DNA of 8,348 nt, taken from Nocardioidaceae bacterium. Lineage in GTDB: Bacteria; Actinomycetota; Actinomycetes; Propionibacteriales; Nocardioidaceae. The stretch spans positions 1 through 8,348 of the forward strand of contig JACCVA010000236.1 of assembly GCA_013698435.1 (NCBI GenBank), given 5' to 3'. The notes under the pieces are model-generated. The model was not told the DNA's origin. It did no database searches and saw only the letters and a program-made list of their open reading frames with translations. A program made the translations under genes and the position numbers. Positions 1 through 6,811 of the stretch are shown piece after piece; position 1 is the first letter of the stretch; the number at the start of each line of letters is the position of its first letter.

Positions 1-439
1 GGTAAGGGAACAGGGCGAAGATCGTCGCCCGGAGCAGACGGTCGTCGGCTGGGCGGTCGTACCGTCGCTCGACCTGCGCCCGGGTCGACTCGATCAGCTT
101 GTCGTACTGCACTCCCGACGGGCAGGCGGTGACGCAGGCCATGCAGCCGAGGCAGGCGTCGAAGTGGCCGACCATCGAGTCCGACAGCGGCTCGCCGTCG
201 ATCCCTTGCTGCATGAGGTAGATCCGCCCCCGGGGGCTGTCCATCTCCTCGCCCCACAGCACGTACGTCGGACACGTCGGCAGGCAGAACCCGCAGTGCA
301 CGCAGTCAGCAGCCAGCTCCGGCGAGGGGGGGTGGTGGTCGTCGAAGGCCGGAGGCCCCGAGGGCGGCGGCACCTGATGCGGGCCGTTGGCGCCCATCGT
401 CCCGTGCGACGCATTCACCGGCGACGTGTCGCTCGTCAT
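1..439 (-). CDS. glcF: Glycolate oxidase iron-sulfur subunit GlcF (partial, C-terminus beyond the left edge)
   Basis: This is the N-terminal 146 codons of the iron-sulfur subunit of glycolate oxidase, which passes electrons from the flavin subunits GlcD/GlcE toward the membrane quinone pool. Reading down from the ATG at 439-437, two 4Fe-4S ferredoxin-type clusters are visible: CVHCGFCLPTCP (Cys46, 49, 52, 56) and CLGCMACVTACP (Cys96, 99, 102, 106), with the LMQQGIDGE segment between them. This spacing and the following SGVQYDKLIE are typical of GlcF. The C-terminal cysteine-rich CCG domains lie outside the window. The start is supported by a GGGAGGG ribosome binding site at 443-449 and by the TGATG overlap with the glcE stop, which suggests coupled translation. 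The first 40 residues are Pro/Ser/Gly-rich and not conserved. A related LutA/LldE lactate-oxidation subunit is less likely because glcD and glcE sit directly upstream. Confidence 0.93.
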   Translation of the reverse strand, partial: MTSDTSPVNASHGTMGANGPHQVPPPSGPPAFDDHHPPSPELAADCVHCGFCLPTCPTYVLWGEEMDSPRGRIYLMQQGIDGEPLSDSMVGHFDACLGCMACVTACPSGVQYDKLIESTRAQVERRYDRPADDRLLRATIFALFPY

Positions 440-1683
440 CAGATCCCTCCCACGAAGCGGCCCGGCGCCAGTCGGTGCTGGGGGTCGAGCTGGTCCTTGA
501 GCCGGCGCATGAGGTCGAGGCCCGGCACCGGTCCCCACATGTCGAGTCCGCGGCTGACCGCCGCCGGGGCGGTCAGGACGACGACGCTCCCGGCGTACGA
601 ACCTGCAGCCGAACGCAGGTCGGTGACCACCGCGGCAGCAGCATCGGGGGAGACGTCGACGGACAGGCCGGCGTACAAGACCCCGGCCGCAGATCCGGTG
701 ACCTCGATCGAGAGGCCGTGCCGGTCGGCTGCCTGCTGCGCCGCAAGCAGCAGGCGTGGCAGCCCTGCCATCTCGGTGGTGAGCTTCAGGCCCACCTGGC
801 GGTCGTCGAAGGGCAAGGCGCCGAACCACGGCGGCGGCTCGTCGCTCGCCGCCGCGTCGCCGAGCACCGCGGTGGCTGTCGCCACGCGTCCGGTCACCCC
901 CTGCTCGGTGCCTTCGAGAAGCACTGTCACGCTCGTCGGCCCATCGGCGGACTGGTGCACGTCGACCGCGGTGGGCACCACCTGCGAGTTCACGATGGCC
1001 GCCACCGCCCGGCCGGCCGCCTCCGCTCCGTCCACCTCGATCGTCAGGAACCGTTGAACCGGGGGGTGCGGGTGCAGCCGGAACGCCACCTGCGTGATGA
1101 CCCCCAAGGTGCCGTAGCAGCCGGTCAAGAGTTTGCCGAAGTCGTAGCCGGCGACGTTCTTCACGACCTTGCCGCCCGCCTTCGCGACCACCCCGTCGGC
1201 GCGCACGAACGTGATCCCGATCAGGAGGTCTCGAAGAGTCCCGTAGAGCAATCGGCGTGGGCCGCTCATGTTGGTGGCGACGGTGCCGCCGACGGTCGAG
1301 CCAGCGGTGGGTACGTCGAGGGCGAGCTGCTGACCCGCCTCGGCAAGCGTGGACTGCAACGTCTCGACGGGAGTGCCGGCTCGGACCACGGCGACCAGGT
1401 CACCGGCGGCGTGCTCCACGACACCGGTGATTGCGGTGGTGTCGAGGACGAGGTCGACAGCGGTGGGGGGGACGCCCCAGCCAAGCTTGGTGCCCGCACC
1501 GCGGGGGACGACCCGGAGGTCGTGCTGCGCGGCCAGCCGGAGCACCTCGGACGTCTCCTCAGTCGAGCCTGGCGAGGCGACGTAGCGGGCGGCCACTTCG
1601 GCGACCGCATCCGCGTCCTCGGCGGGCCTGGCACGGTCGTGACAGACCTTGCGCAGGTCATCCAGGACGGGGTCCGACGGCAT
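439..1683 (-). CDS. glcE: Glycolate oxidase FAD-binding subunit GlcE
   Basis: The 414-residue product is the second flavin-type subunit of glycolate oxidase (glycolate to glyoxylate). It belongs to the vanillyl-alcohol-oxidase/PCMH FAD family. Visible landmarks are VVPRGAGTKLGWG (58-70), the FAD-binding segment DVPTAGSTVGGTVATNMSGP (123-142), the diagnostic GlcE stretch GGKVVKNVAGYDFGKLL (170-186), GTLGVI (191-196), and the C-terminal LDPQHRLAPGRF (399-410). It is longer than E. coli GlcE (about 350 residues), with extra length at both ends. The ATG at 1683-1681 is chosen because GGAGGT lies nine bases upstream (1693-1698) and it begins two bases after the glcD stop. The same frame stays open to 1932, but that would overlap glcD heavily and adds unconserved Arg/His-rich sequence. 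The stop overlaps the glcF ATG by one base. Confidence 0.93.
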   Translation of the reverse strand: MPSDPVLDDLRKVCHDRARPAEDADAVAEVAARYVASPGSTEETSEVLRLAAQHDLRVVPRGAGTKLGWGVPPTAVDLVLDTTAITGVVEHAAGDLVAVVRAGTPVETLQSTLAEAGQQLALDVPTAGSTVGGTVATNMSGPRRLLYGTLRDLLIGITFVRADGVVAKAGGKVVKNVAGYDFGKLLTGCYGTLGVITQVAFRLHPHPPVQRFLTIEVDGAEAAGRAVAAIVNSQVVPTAVDVHQSADGPTSVTVLLEGTEQGVTGRVATATAVLGDAAASDEPPPWFGALPFDDRQVGLKLTTEMAGLPRLLLAAQQAADRHGLSIEVTGSAAGVLYAGLSVDVSPDAAAAVVTDLRSAAGSYAGSVVVLTAPAAVSRGLDMWGPVPGLDLMRRLKDQLDPQHRLAPGRFVGGI

Positions 1684-1685
1684 GG

Positions 1686-3167
1686 TCAGAACACCTCCGC
1701 CAGTCCGGCTTCCTGCATCGGATGTGTGCCCTTGTGCCGTCCTGGCACCTCTCCGCACAGCCGTGGGGTGGGGAAGATCTTTCCGGGGTTGGACAGATGT
1801 GCCGGGTCGAACGCGCAGCGCAGCAGCTGCATGGTGTCGAGGTCGTCCTCGCTGAACATCCGCGACATGTACTTCGCCTTGTCCATGCCGACCCCGTGCT
1901 CGCCGGTGATGGAGCCGCCGTACTCGATGCACAGGTCGAGGATCGCGCCCGACACCTCCTCGGCGTCATCGGCCTGTCCCGGCACCGTCTCATCGAACAG
2001 CACCAGGGGATGCAGGTTCCCGTCGCCGGCATGGAAGACGTTGGCCACCCGGACGCCGCTCGATCCGGACAGCTCGGCGATACGCCGCAGCACGTCCGGC
2101 AGCGCCGTCCGAGGGATGACACCGTCCTGGACGATGTAGTCGGGGCTGATCCGGCCGACTGCGGCGAAGGCGGACTTGCGCCCCTTCCAGAACAGCGCTC
2201 GCTCGGCGTCATCGGTGGCGACCCGGATCTCGAAGGCGCCGTTGTCGCGGCAGTGAGTCTCGACGGCGGCGAACTGGGCGTCAACCTCGGCGGTCGGTCC
2301 GTCCAGCTCGACGATGAGCACGGCACCCGCACCTTGCGGGTAGTTGCAGTGCACGGCGGCTTCGGCGGCCTCGATGGCAAGCGCATCCATCATCTCGATC
2401 GCGGCTGGGATCACCCCGGCGCCGATGATGGCCGACACCGCGCCCCCGGCCTCGTCGGTGGACTCGAACGCCGCCAGCAGTGTGTTCACCGCCTCCGGCG
2501 AGCGCATCAGGCGGACGGTCGCCTCGGTGGCGATGCCGAGGGTGCCCTCCGACCCTACGAACGCCCCGAGCAGGTCGTATCCGGGCGGGTCCGGTGCCTT
2601 GCCCCCCAGCCGTACGACGTCGCCCTCCGGTGCCACCAGCTCGATGCCGAGGACGTGGTTGGTGGTGAACCCGTACTTCAGGCAGTGCGCGCCGCCGGAG
2701 TTCTCTGCCACGTTGCCGCCTATCGAGCAGATCTGCTGGCTGGACGGGTCCGGTGCGTAGTAGTAGCCGAACGGCGCAGCGGCCTTCGTCACCTGGAGGT
2801 TGATGACGCCAGGCTCGACCACGGCTCGCTGGTTCGGCGGGTCGACCTCTTTGATGTCGCGCATCTGCGAGGTCACGATCAGCACACCGTCGGCGCGGGG
2901 GAGAGCGCCACCGGACAGCCCGGTGCCGGAGCCGCGCGCCACGTACGGCACCTGCGCGGCGACGCACGCCCGCACCACCGCCGCCACCTGTTGGGTCGTA
3001 CGCGGGAGGGTGACGATGGCCGGCATGACCTTGTAGTGGGCGAGGCCGTCGCACTCATATGTGCGCAGTTGCTGCCGGTCGGTCAGCACCAGCTCGTCGC
3101 CGATGTCTGCGCGAAGGCGCGCGGCGAGGTCGTCGAGGCCGGTGGAGGTGTCGTCGAGGGCAGTCAT
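1686..3167 (-). CDS. glcD: Glycolate oxidase FAD-linked catalytic subunit GlcD
   Basis: This 493-residue flavoprotein is the main catalytic subunit of glycolate oxidase and is close in length to E. coli GlcD (499). It oxidises glycolate (often also D-lactate) to the 2-oxo acid. The PCMH FAD domain shows PYVARGSGTGLSGGALP (74-90), the pyrophosphate-contacting DPSSQQICSIGGNVAENSGG (140-159) and FVGSEGTLGI (203-212). The C-terminal FAD-oxidase cap shows VFHAGDGNLHP (377-387), TGEHGVG (421-427) and NPGKIFPT (460-467), all typical of the GlcD/D-2-hydroxyacid dehydrogenase family. The ATG at 3167 overlaps the malate synthase stop as ATGA; the ribosome site is weak (GAGAAG five bases upstream), so expression probably depends on re-initiation after malate synthase. 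The last 25 residues after NPGKIFPT are poorly conserved. A D-lactate dehydrogenase of the same family is the main alternative, but glcE and glcF downstream argue for glycolate. Confidence 0.94.
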   Translation of the reverse strand: MTALDDTSTGLDDLAARLRADIGDELVLTDRQQLRTYECDGLAHYKVMPAIVTLPRTTQQVAAVVRACVAAQVPYVARGSGTGLSGGALPRADGVLIVTSQMRDIKEVDPPNQRAVVEPGVINLQVTKAAAPFGYYYAPDPSSQQICSIGGNVAENSGGAHCLKYGFTTNHVLGIELVAPEGDVVRLGGKAPDPPGYDLLGAFVGSEGTLGIATEATVRLMRSPEAVNTLLAAFESTDEAGGAVSAIIGAGVIPAAIEMMDALAIEAAEAAVHCNYPQGAGAVLIVELDGPTAEVDAQFAAVETHCRDNGAFEIRVATDDAERALFWKGRKSAFAAVGRISPDYIVQDGVIPRTALPDVLRRIAELSGSSGVRVANVFHAGDGNLHPLVLFDETVPGQADDAEEVSGAILDLCIEYGGSITGEHGVGMDKAKYMSRMFSEDDLDTMQLLRCAFDPAHLSNPGKIFPTPRLCGEVPGRHKGTHPMQEAGLAEVF

Positions 3168-4753
3168 GGCATCTTCTCGTACGCCGGCAGGGTGAGGAAG
3201 TCCTCGAAGTCGTCAGCGAGCGCCATGTCCGTGAAGAGCGAGCGCGCGTCGTCCCAGCGTCCGTCGGCGTACGCCTCGGAGCCGACGGACTCCTCGATCT
3301 TGCCGGTCTCCTCCTCGATGAGCCGCTCCACCAGGTCGCGGCTGACGGTCTGACCGTCAGAGAGCTCTACGGAGTTGTGCAGCCACTGCCACACCTGGGA
3401 GCGCGAGATCTCCGCCGTGGCAGCGTCCTCCATGAGGTTGTTGATGCCGACCGCTCCGGATCCGCGCAGCCACGACTCGAGGTACCGGATCCCGACGATG
3501 ATGTTGCTGCGGAGGCCGCCTTCGGTCACCTCGCCAGGCGTCGACGCGACGTCGAGCAACTCGGCGGCGGTCACGTGCACGTCGTCTCGCAGCCGGTCGA
3601 TCTGGTTGGGTCTGTCTCCCAGCACCGCGTCGAAGACCTCCGTGCACACCCCCACCATGCCGGGGTGCGCTACCCACGACCCGTCGAAGCCGTCCCCCGC
3701 TTCGCGGGTCTTGTCGTCGCGCACCTTGGCGAACGCCTGCTCGTTGACCTCCTCATCCTTACTTGGGATGAACGCGGCCATCCCACCGATGGCATGTGCA
3801 CCACGTTTGTGGCAGGTGCGCACGAGAAGCTCGGTGTAGGCGCGCATGAACGGCACCGTCATGGTCACCGAGTTCCGGTCCGGCAGCAGGAAGTCCTTGC
3901 CACGGGTGCGGAAGTTCTTGATGGCGCTGAACATGTAGTCCCACCGCCCGGCGTTCAGGCCGGCGGAGTGGTCACGCAGCTCGTAGAGGATCTCCTCCAT
4001 CTCGAACGCCGCGGGAAAGGTCTCGATCAGCACGGTCGCCCGGATGCTGCCCTGCGGGATCCCGAGCCGGTCCTGCGCGTCGACGAAGACGTCGTTCCAC
4101 AGTCGCGCCTCGAGATGGCTCTCCATCTTCGGCAGGTAAAAATACGGGCCGGCGCCGCGGTCGAGCTGCAGTTGTGCGCAGTGGAAGAAGTACAGGCCGA
4201 AGTCGAAGAGGCTTCCCGACATCCGCTCGTCGTCGACGAGCACATGCTTCTCGGGCAGATGCCAGCCGCGGGGCCTTACGACGATGGTCGCCAGGTCGTC
4301 GGCCAGGGCGTACTCCTTGCCCTGCGGCGACGTGAAGTCGAGCTTGCGCTCGATCGCGTCGCGCAAGTTGAGCTGACCCTGGACCATGTTCTCCCACAGC
4401 GGCGTGTTGGCGTCCTCGTAGTCGGCCAGCCACACCTTCGCACCGGAGTTGAGCGCGTTGATGGTCATCTTGGCGTCGGTCGGGCCGGTGATCTCCGCCC
4501 GACGGTCGACCAGCCCTGGGGCCGGGTCCGCCACCCGCCAGGAGTCGTCCTCGCGGACCTCCAAGGTGTCGGAAAGGAAGTCCAGTGTCCCGCCGTCGGC
4601 GAGGGCCTGGTAGCGCTGGTGGCGCAGGTCGAGGAGCTCGCGGCGGCGCGCGTCGAAGTTGCGGTGCAGGGCGGCGAGGAACTGTAACGCGTCGTCGGTC
4701 AGGACCTCGTCGAAGCGTTCGCGAACGGGTCCGGTCACTACGACGTCTGCCAT
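3164..4753 (-). CDS. aceB: Malate synthase A
   Basis: This 529-residue cytosolic enzyme condenses glyoxylate with acetyl-CoA to give malate. It is of A type by length (E. coli AceB is about 533; the G type is over 700) and motifs. The malate synthase signature RDHSAGLNAGRWDYMF is complete at 260-275. The active-site arginine motif RPRGWHLPEKH is at 160-170 (Arg162), the metal-binding region ATVLIETFPAAFEMEEILYE is at 239-258, and the C-terminal MEDAATAEISR at 441-451 carries the presumed catalytic Asp443. The ATG at 4753 is chosen because AGGGAG lies seven bases upstream and the family starts near this point; the frame stays open to 4909, but that extension is unconserved. It heads the operon with glcD, glcE and glcF, overlapping glcD by four bases. 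This suggests it consumes glyoxylate made by GlcDEF as well as, or instead of, that from isocitrate lyase, which is not in the window. Confidence 0.96.
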   Translation of the reverse strand: MADVVVTGPVRERFDEVLTDDALQFLAALHRNFDARRRELLDLRHQRYQALADGGTLDFLSDTLEVREDDSWRVADPAPGLVDRRAEITGPTDAKMTINALNSGAKVWLADYEDANTPLWENMVQGQLNLRDAIERKLDFTSPQGKEYALADDLATIVVRPRGWHLPEKHVLVDDERMSGSLFDFGLYFFHCAQLQLDRGAGPYFYLPKMESHLEARLWNDVFVDAQDRLGIPQGSIRATVLIETFPAAFEMEEILYELRDHSAGLNAGRWDYMFSAIKNFRTRGKDFLLPDRNSVTMTVPFMRAYTELLVRTCHKRGAHAIGGMAAFIPSKDEEVNEQAFAKVRDDKTREAGDGFDGSWVAHPGMVGVCTEVFDAVLGDRPNQIDRLRDDVHVTAAELLDVASTPGEVTEGGLRSNIIVGIRYLESWLRGSGAVGINNLMEDAATAEISRSQVWQWLHNSVELSDGQTVSRDLVERLIEEETGKIEESVGSEAYADGRWDDARSLFTDMALADDFEDFLTLPAYEKMP

Positions 4754-4809
4754 GCCGAGACTCCCTGATGCACATCGAAACATCCGCGTACCTGCGCCTT
4801 TCCCGAGAC

Positions 4810-4838
4810 ACTCTCGCAGCCTCACCAATTTCCCGCAA
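4810..4838 (-). promoter_or_regulatory. Weak candidate promoter for the malate synthase-glcDEF operon
   Basis: On the minus strand, TTGCGG (4838-4833) and GAGAGT (4815-4810) are separated by 17 bases. This fits a housekeeping promoter only loosely: the -35 matches in its TTG and the -10 lacks the first T. Transcription would start near 4803 and give a leader of about 50 bases. The -10 lies inside the CGAGACACTCTCG palindrome, where a bound repressor could block it. This is inference from spacing and partial match only. Confidence 0.25.
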
Positions 4839-4934
4839 TCGGTCGGATTGTTCGGCGAGGGCTGAGCCCAACCCAGGTTCCCGATCCGTATCAAGGAGAA
4901 ATATGACATCTGTGATCGCCTGCGTCGCGGTGGC

Positions 4935-4940
4935 TAGGGT
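4935..4940 (+). promoter_or_regulatory. Candidate -10 hexamer for the 3-hydroxybutyrate dehydrogenase gene
   Basis: TAGGGT is a common actinobacterial -10 form (TAnnnT) and would place the transcript start near 4947, about 40 bases before the GTG start. No good -35 is visible at 16-18 bases upstream, so the call rests on the hexamer and its position. Confidence 0.35.
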
Positions 4941-4972
4941 GGCGTCTGGAGAGGCGTGCGCCTCTCGGTCTG

Positions 4973-4979
4973 AGGGAGG
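4973..4979 (+). promoter_or_regulatory. Ribosome binding site that fixes the start of the 3-hydroxybutyrate dehydrogenase gene
   Basis: AGGGAGG lies seven bases before the GTG at 4987, an ideal distance. It decides between this GTG, a second GTG at 4990, and an in-frame ATG at 4903 that has its own AAGGAG four bases upstream. Confidence 0.65.
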
Positions 4980-4986
4980 CGCGGCC

Positions 4987-5739
4987 GTGGTGGAGATCGA
5001 CTTGACTGGGCAGCGGGCGCTCGTCACCGGTGGTGGGAGCGGCATTGGAGCCGCGTGCGTACGCCGGCTGACCCAGGCCGGCGCCACCGTGACGGTGGCC
5101 GACATCGACGGCGGGCGGGCCCGGTCGGTGGCCGACGAGGTGGGCGGTGAGCCGTGGGAGGTCGATCTCGCTGACACCGAGGCGCTGGCGTCGATGTCCC
5201 TCGAGGTCGACGTGCTCGTCAACAACGCCGGCTTCCAACACGTCGCGGCCATTCACGAGTTCCCGCCTGATCGCTTCTCGGCCATCCTGCGGCTGATGCT
5301 GGAGGCGCCTTTCCTGCTGATCCGTGCGGCGCTGCCAGGGATGTACTCCAACGGTTTCGGGAGGATCGTGAACATCTCCTCCGTGCACGGGCTGCGGGCC
5401 TCGGCGTACAAGTCGGCGTACGTGGCGGCCAAGCACGGGCTCGAGGGCCTGTCGAAGGTCACCGCGTTGGAAGGCGCCGAGCACGGGGTCACCTCCAATA
5501 CGATCTGCCCGGCATACGTGCGTACGCCGCTGGTCGAGGGCCAGATCGCGGACCAGGCGAAGGTCCACAACATGTCGGAGGACGACGTCGTCGAGCAGGT
5601 GATGCTGACCGAACCGGCGATCAAGAGGTTGGTGGAGCCGGAGGAGGTGGCCGACGTCGTCGCCTTCCTGTGCAGCCCGGCGGCGTCGTTCATCACCGGC
5701 TCGGCCATCTCGGTCGACGGAGGGTGGAGCGCTCGCTGA
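4987..5739 (+). CDS. bdhA: D-3-hydroxybutyrate dehydrogenase (short-chain dehydrogenase)
   Basis: This 250-residue cytosolic enzyme interconverts D-3-hydroxybutyrate and acetoacetate with NAD, as in polyhydroxybutyrate or ketone-body use. The Rossmann nucleotide motif TGGGSGIG is at 14-21, NNAG at 79-82, catalytic Ser132 and the YVAAK pair Tyr145/Lys149. The assignment to this subfamily rests on substrate-binding residues: those I recall from the Pseudomonas fragi enzyme (Gln94, Ser142, His144, Lys152, Tyr155, Gln196, Trp257) all appear here at a constant offset of ten (Gln84, Ser132, His134, Lys142, Tyr145, Gln186, Trp247). The phrases VNNAGFQHVA, ALEGAEHG and IADQAK are also typical. The GTG start is set by AGGGAGG seven bases upstream and by family length. 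The frame is open far upstream, but third positions there are less GC-rich. The gene is divergent from the malate synthase operon and convergent with the permease remnant. Confidence 0.93.
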   Translation: MVEIDLTGQRALVTGGGSGIGAACVRRLTQAGATVTVADIDGGRARSVADEVGGEPWEVDLADTEALASMSLEVDVLVNNAGFQHVAAIHEFPPDRFSAILRLMLEAPFLLIRAALPGMYSNGFGRIVNISSVHGLRASAYKSAYVAAKHGLEGLSKVTALEGAEHGVTSNTICPAYVRTPLVEGQIADQAKVHNMSEDDVVEQVMLTEPAIKRLVEPEEVADVVAFLCSPAASFITGSAISVDGGWSAR

Positions 5740-5741
5740 CC

Positions 5742-5777
5742 TAGTTCGGGAGCCACTGATGCGGTCGACGAGAACTA
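5742..5777. terminator. Weak inverted repeat between convergent genes, possible terminator
   Basis: TAGTTC (5742-5747) and GAACTA (5772-5777) are exact inverted repeats around a 24-base loop in the 35-bp gap between the dehydrogenase stop and the permease remnant stop. The right arm includes the TAG stop of the remnant. The stem is short, not GC-rich and has no T-tract, so it may not terminate anything. Confidence 0.2.
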
Positions 5778-6598
5778 TCCGAGGGCGTAGTAGCGAAGCC
5801 ATAGATAGGGCCACGCGATCGCGACGGTGACGGTTGTGACGATCAGGCCGTACTTGGTGAACTTCCAGAACGAGATGTGGTGGCCGTTGCGGGCAGCGAT
5901 GCCGATGATGACCACGTTGGCGCTGGCTCCGACCGCGGTTGCGTTGCCGCCAAGGTCCGCGCCGGCTGCGAGGGCCCACCACAGGCCGGTTGCTTCCGGG
6001 CCTTGGCCGCCCGCGCTCTCGACCAGCCTTTGGACGAGCGGCGACATCGTCGCTCATACGGAATGTTGTCGATGATCCCGGAGAGCAGTGCCGATCCCCA
6101 CAGCAGCACGGATGCCGCCAGGAAGTAGGGGTCGTCGACCGCCTCGCTGACGGACTCGCCGAGACGCTCGACGACCCCTACCTCGACGAGCGCACCGACC
6201 ATGATGAACAGGCCGACGAAGAACACCAGGGTCGGCCACTCCACCTCCTCCAGGTACTCGTCCGGCTGCAGCTTGGACACCGCGACGAGCGCTCCTGCGC
6301 CGAGCAGGGCGACGAGCGAGGGTTCGACCTGCAGCGCCGAGTGGGAGACGAAGCCGACCATCACCGCGGCCAGCACGATCATCGAGCGCACGAGCAGCCC
6401 CCCGTTGCGGATCACCTCGCGTTCGTCCAGTCCCATCACGGCCGCAGCGCGGTCCCGGTCGTACACGAAGGAGGAGCGGAACATGACGCGGCACAAGCCG
6501 ATGAAGACCCCGATCAAGATGACGGCGAGCGGGGCGAGGTTGACGAGGAAGTCGTTGAACGACAGGTCTGCCCGGCTGGCGATGATGATGTTGGGTGT
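5775..6598 (-). pseudogene. Remnant of an ArsB/NhaD-type (SLC13-like) ion permease, 5'-truncated and frameshifted
   Basis: About 270 residues resemble the C-terminal part of a membrane ion permease of the ArsB/NhaD group, usually over 400 residues. The remnant begins at TPNIIIASRADLSFNDFLVN, where intact members read GDPPNIIIASR preceded by several membrane helices. It continues through hydrophobic helices (LAPLAVILIGVFIGL, WPTLVFFVGLFIMVGALVEVG) to SGIIDNIPY, whose Tyr codon is 6058-6056. Family members then read V-A-T-M-S-P; here only eight bases separate the Tyr codon from the ATG at 6047-6045, so one base is missing. The frame shifts, and MSPLVQRL continues in another frame through GADLGGNATAVGASANVV to a TAG at 5777-5775. 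The N-terminal half is absent and replaced by the start of a CBS-domain gene. Two separate lesions make a functional product very unlikely. The substrate of the ancestor (Na+, arsenite or an organic anion) cannot be told. Confidence 0.88.
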
Positions 6599-6612
6599 GG
6601 CCCGGAGATCTC
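6592..6612. other. Inferred deletion junction between the CBS-domain gene and the permease gene
   Basis: On the minus strand the CBS-like frame holds to about TCTCCGGGC (SPG) and the permease-like frame is recognisable from ACACCCAAC (TPN). The breakpoint must lie in these roughly 20 bases. No insertion sequence, long repeat or target duplication is seen at the join. A short G/C-rich microhomology could have been used, but the ancestral sequence is needed to show it. Confidence 0.6.
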
Positions 6613-6698
6613 TCGGTCGCCATCGTCCGGGGCGCCTCCATGGCGTCGGCGTCCAGCGACACGGTGGGGAACGGTTCTGCAAGGTCACGTGCGCGCAT
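6600..6698 (-). pseudogene. Truncated 5' end of a CBS-domain protein gene
   Basis: An ATG at 6698-6696 with AAGGA six bases upstream opens about 33 codons beginning MRARDLAEPFPTVSLDADA and ending near TERSPG. This closely resembles, from memory, the first half of a CBS domain in the small proteins encoded just before ArsB/NhaD-type permeases in actinobacteria, which usually read on as LPGLVVVD. Here the resemblance stops abruptly and permease sequence follows one frame off, so translation from this ATG would run as an unrelated Arg/Pro-rich frame to about 6054. I infer that a deletion removed the rest of this gene and the first half of the permease gene. CBS domains usually bind adenosyl nucleotides and regulate a partner; no such function can remain. 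The CBS assignment rests on a short stretch and is less certain than the truncation. Confidence 0.65.
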
Positions 6699-6811
6699 CA
6701 GAGGTCCTTGGTCTCGACAGCATCGTATGGCTGCCGACCAGGCTTCCCGGCGCTCCGCGCGACAGGCTCCGTAAGCATCCGTCGTGCAGCAAGCCGCTGT
6801 CGTTCTCGCCG
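6699..6811 (-). other. Spacer between nhaA and the CBS remnant, with an open frame continuing from nhaA
   Basis: After the nhaA TAG the same reading frame stays open for 37 codons and ends at a TGA (6700-6698) that overlaps the CBS-remnant ATG as TGATG. It contains an internal ATG and ends in PYDAVETKDL. Its third positions are less GC-rich than those of nhaA, so it may be plain spacer. Alternatives are a former NhaA tail cut off by a nonsense mutation, or a 25-codon leader ORF. I see no convincing hairpin terminator, so read-through transcription from nhaA into the remnant is likely. Confidence 0.35.

Larger units (their letters stand above)
4754..4986. promoter_or_regulatory. Divergent intergenic region between the malate synthase operon and the 3-hydroxybutyrate dehydrogenase gene
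   Basis: This 233-bp stretch must contain the promoters for both directions. It is less GC-rich than the genes beside it and holds three short inverted repeats: CGAGA-CAC-TCTCG (4804-4816), CAATC-GGTCG-GATTG (4836-4850) and GGGCT-G-AGCCC (4859-4869). They are the best operator candidates I can see. None matches a regulator consensus that I can name with confidence (GlcC, IclR/AllR or FadR type). The short arms could also arise by chance. Confidence 0.5.

Noticed and set aside
1684..1932. Upstream extension of glcE to an ATG at 1932
   Set aside because: It would overlap the glcD C-terminus by about 250 bases, is Arg/His-rich and unconserved, and the ATG at 1683 has a strong GGAGGT site.
475..2139. 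Long plus-strand open frames opposite glcE and glcD (also 164-1057 and 1431-3353)
   Set aside because: They are antisense shadows typical of GC-rich genes. Their translations are Arg/His/Gly-rich with no family motif, whereas the minus strand encodes well-conserved GlcD, GlcE and GlcF.
3059..4687. 542-residue plus-strand open frame opposite malate synthase
   Set aside because: It is a shadow frame with low-complexity charged composition and no recognisable motif; the minus strand carries the complete malate synthase signature.
4754..4909. Upstream extension of malate synthase to an ATG at 4909
   Set aside because: The added 52 residues are not family-like and would use up most of the intergenic region. 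The ATG at 4753 has AGGGAG at a good distance and matches family length.
6045..6058. Programmed ribosomal frameshift in the permease
   Set aside because: No slippery heptamer or stimulatory hairpin is evident, and the gene already lacks its N-terminal half, so simple decay explains it.
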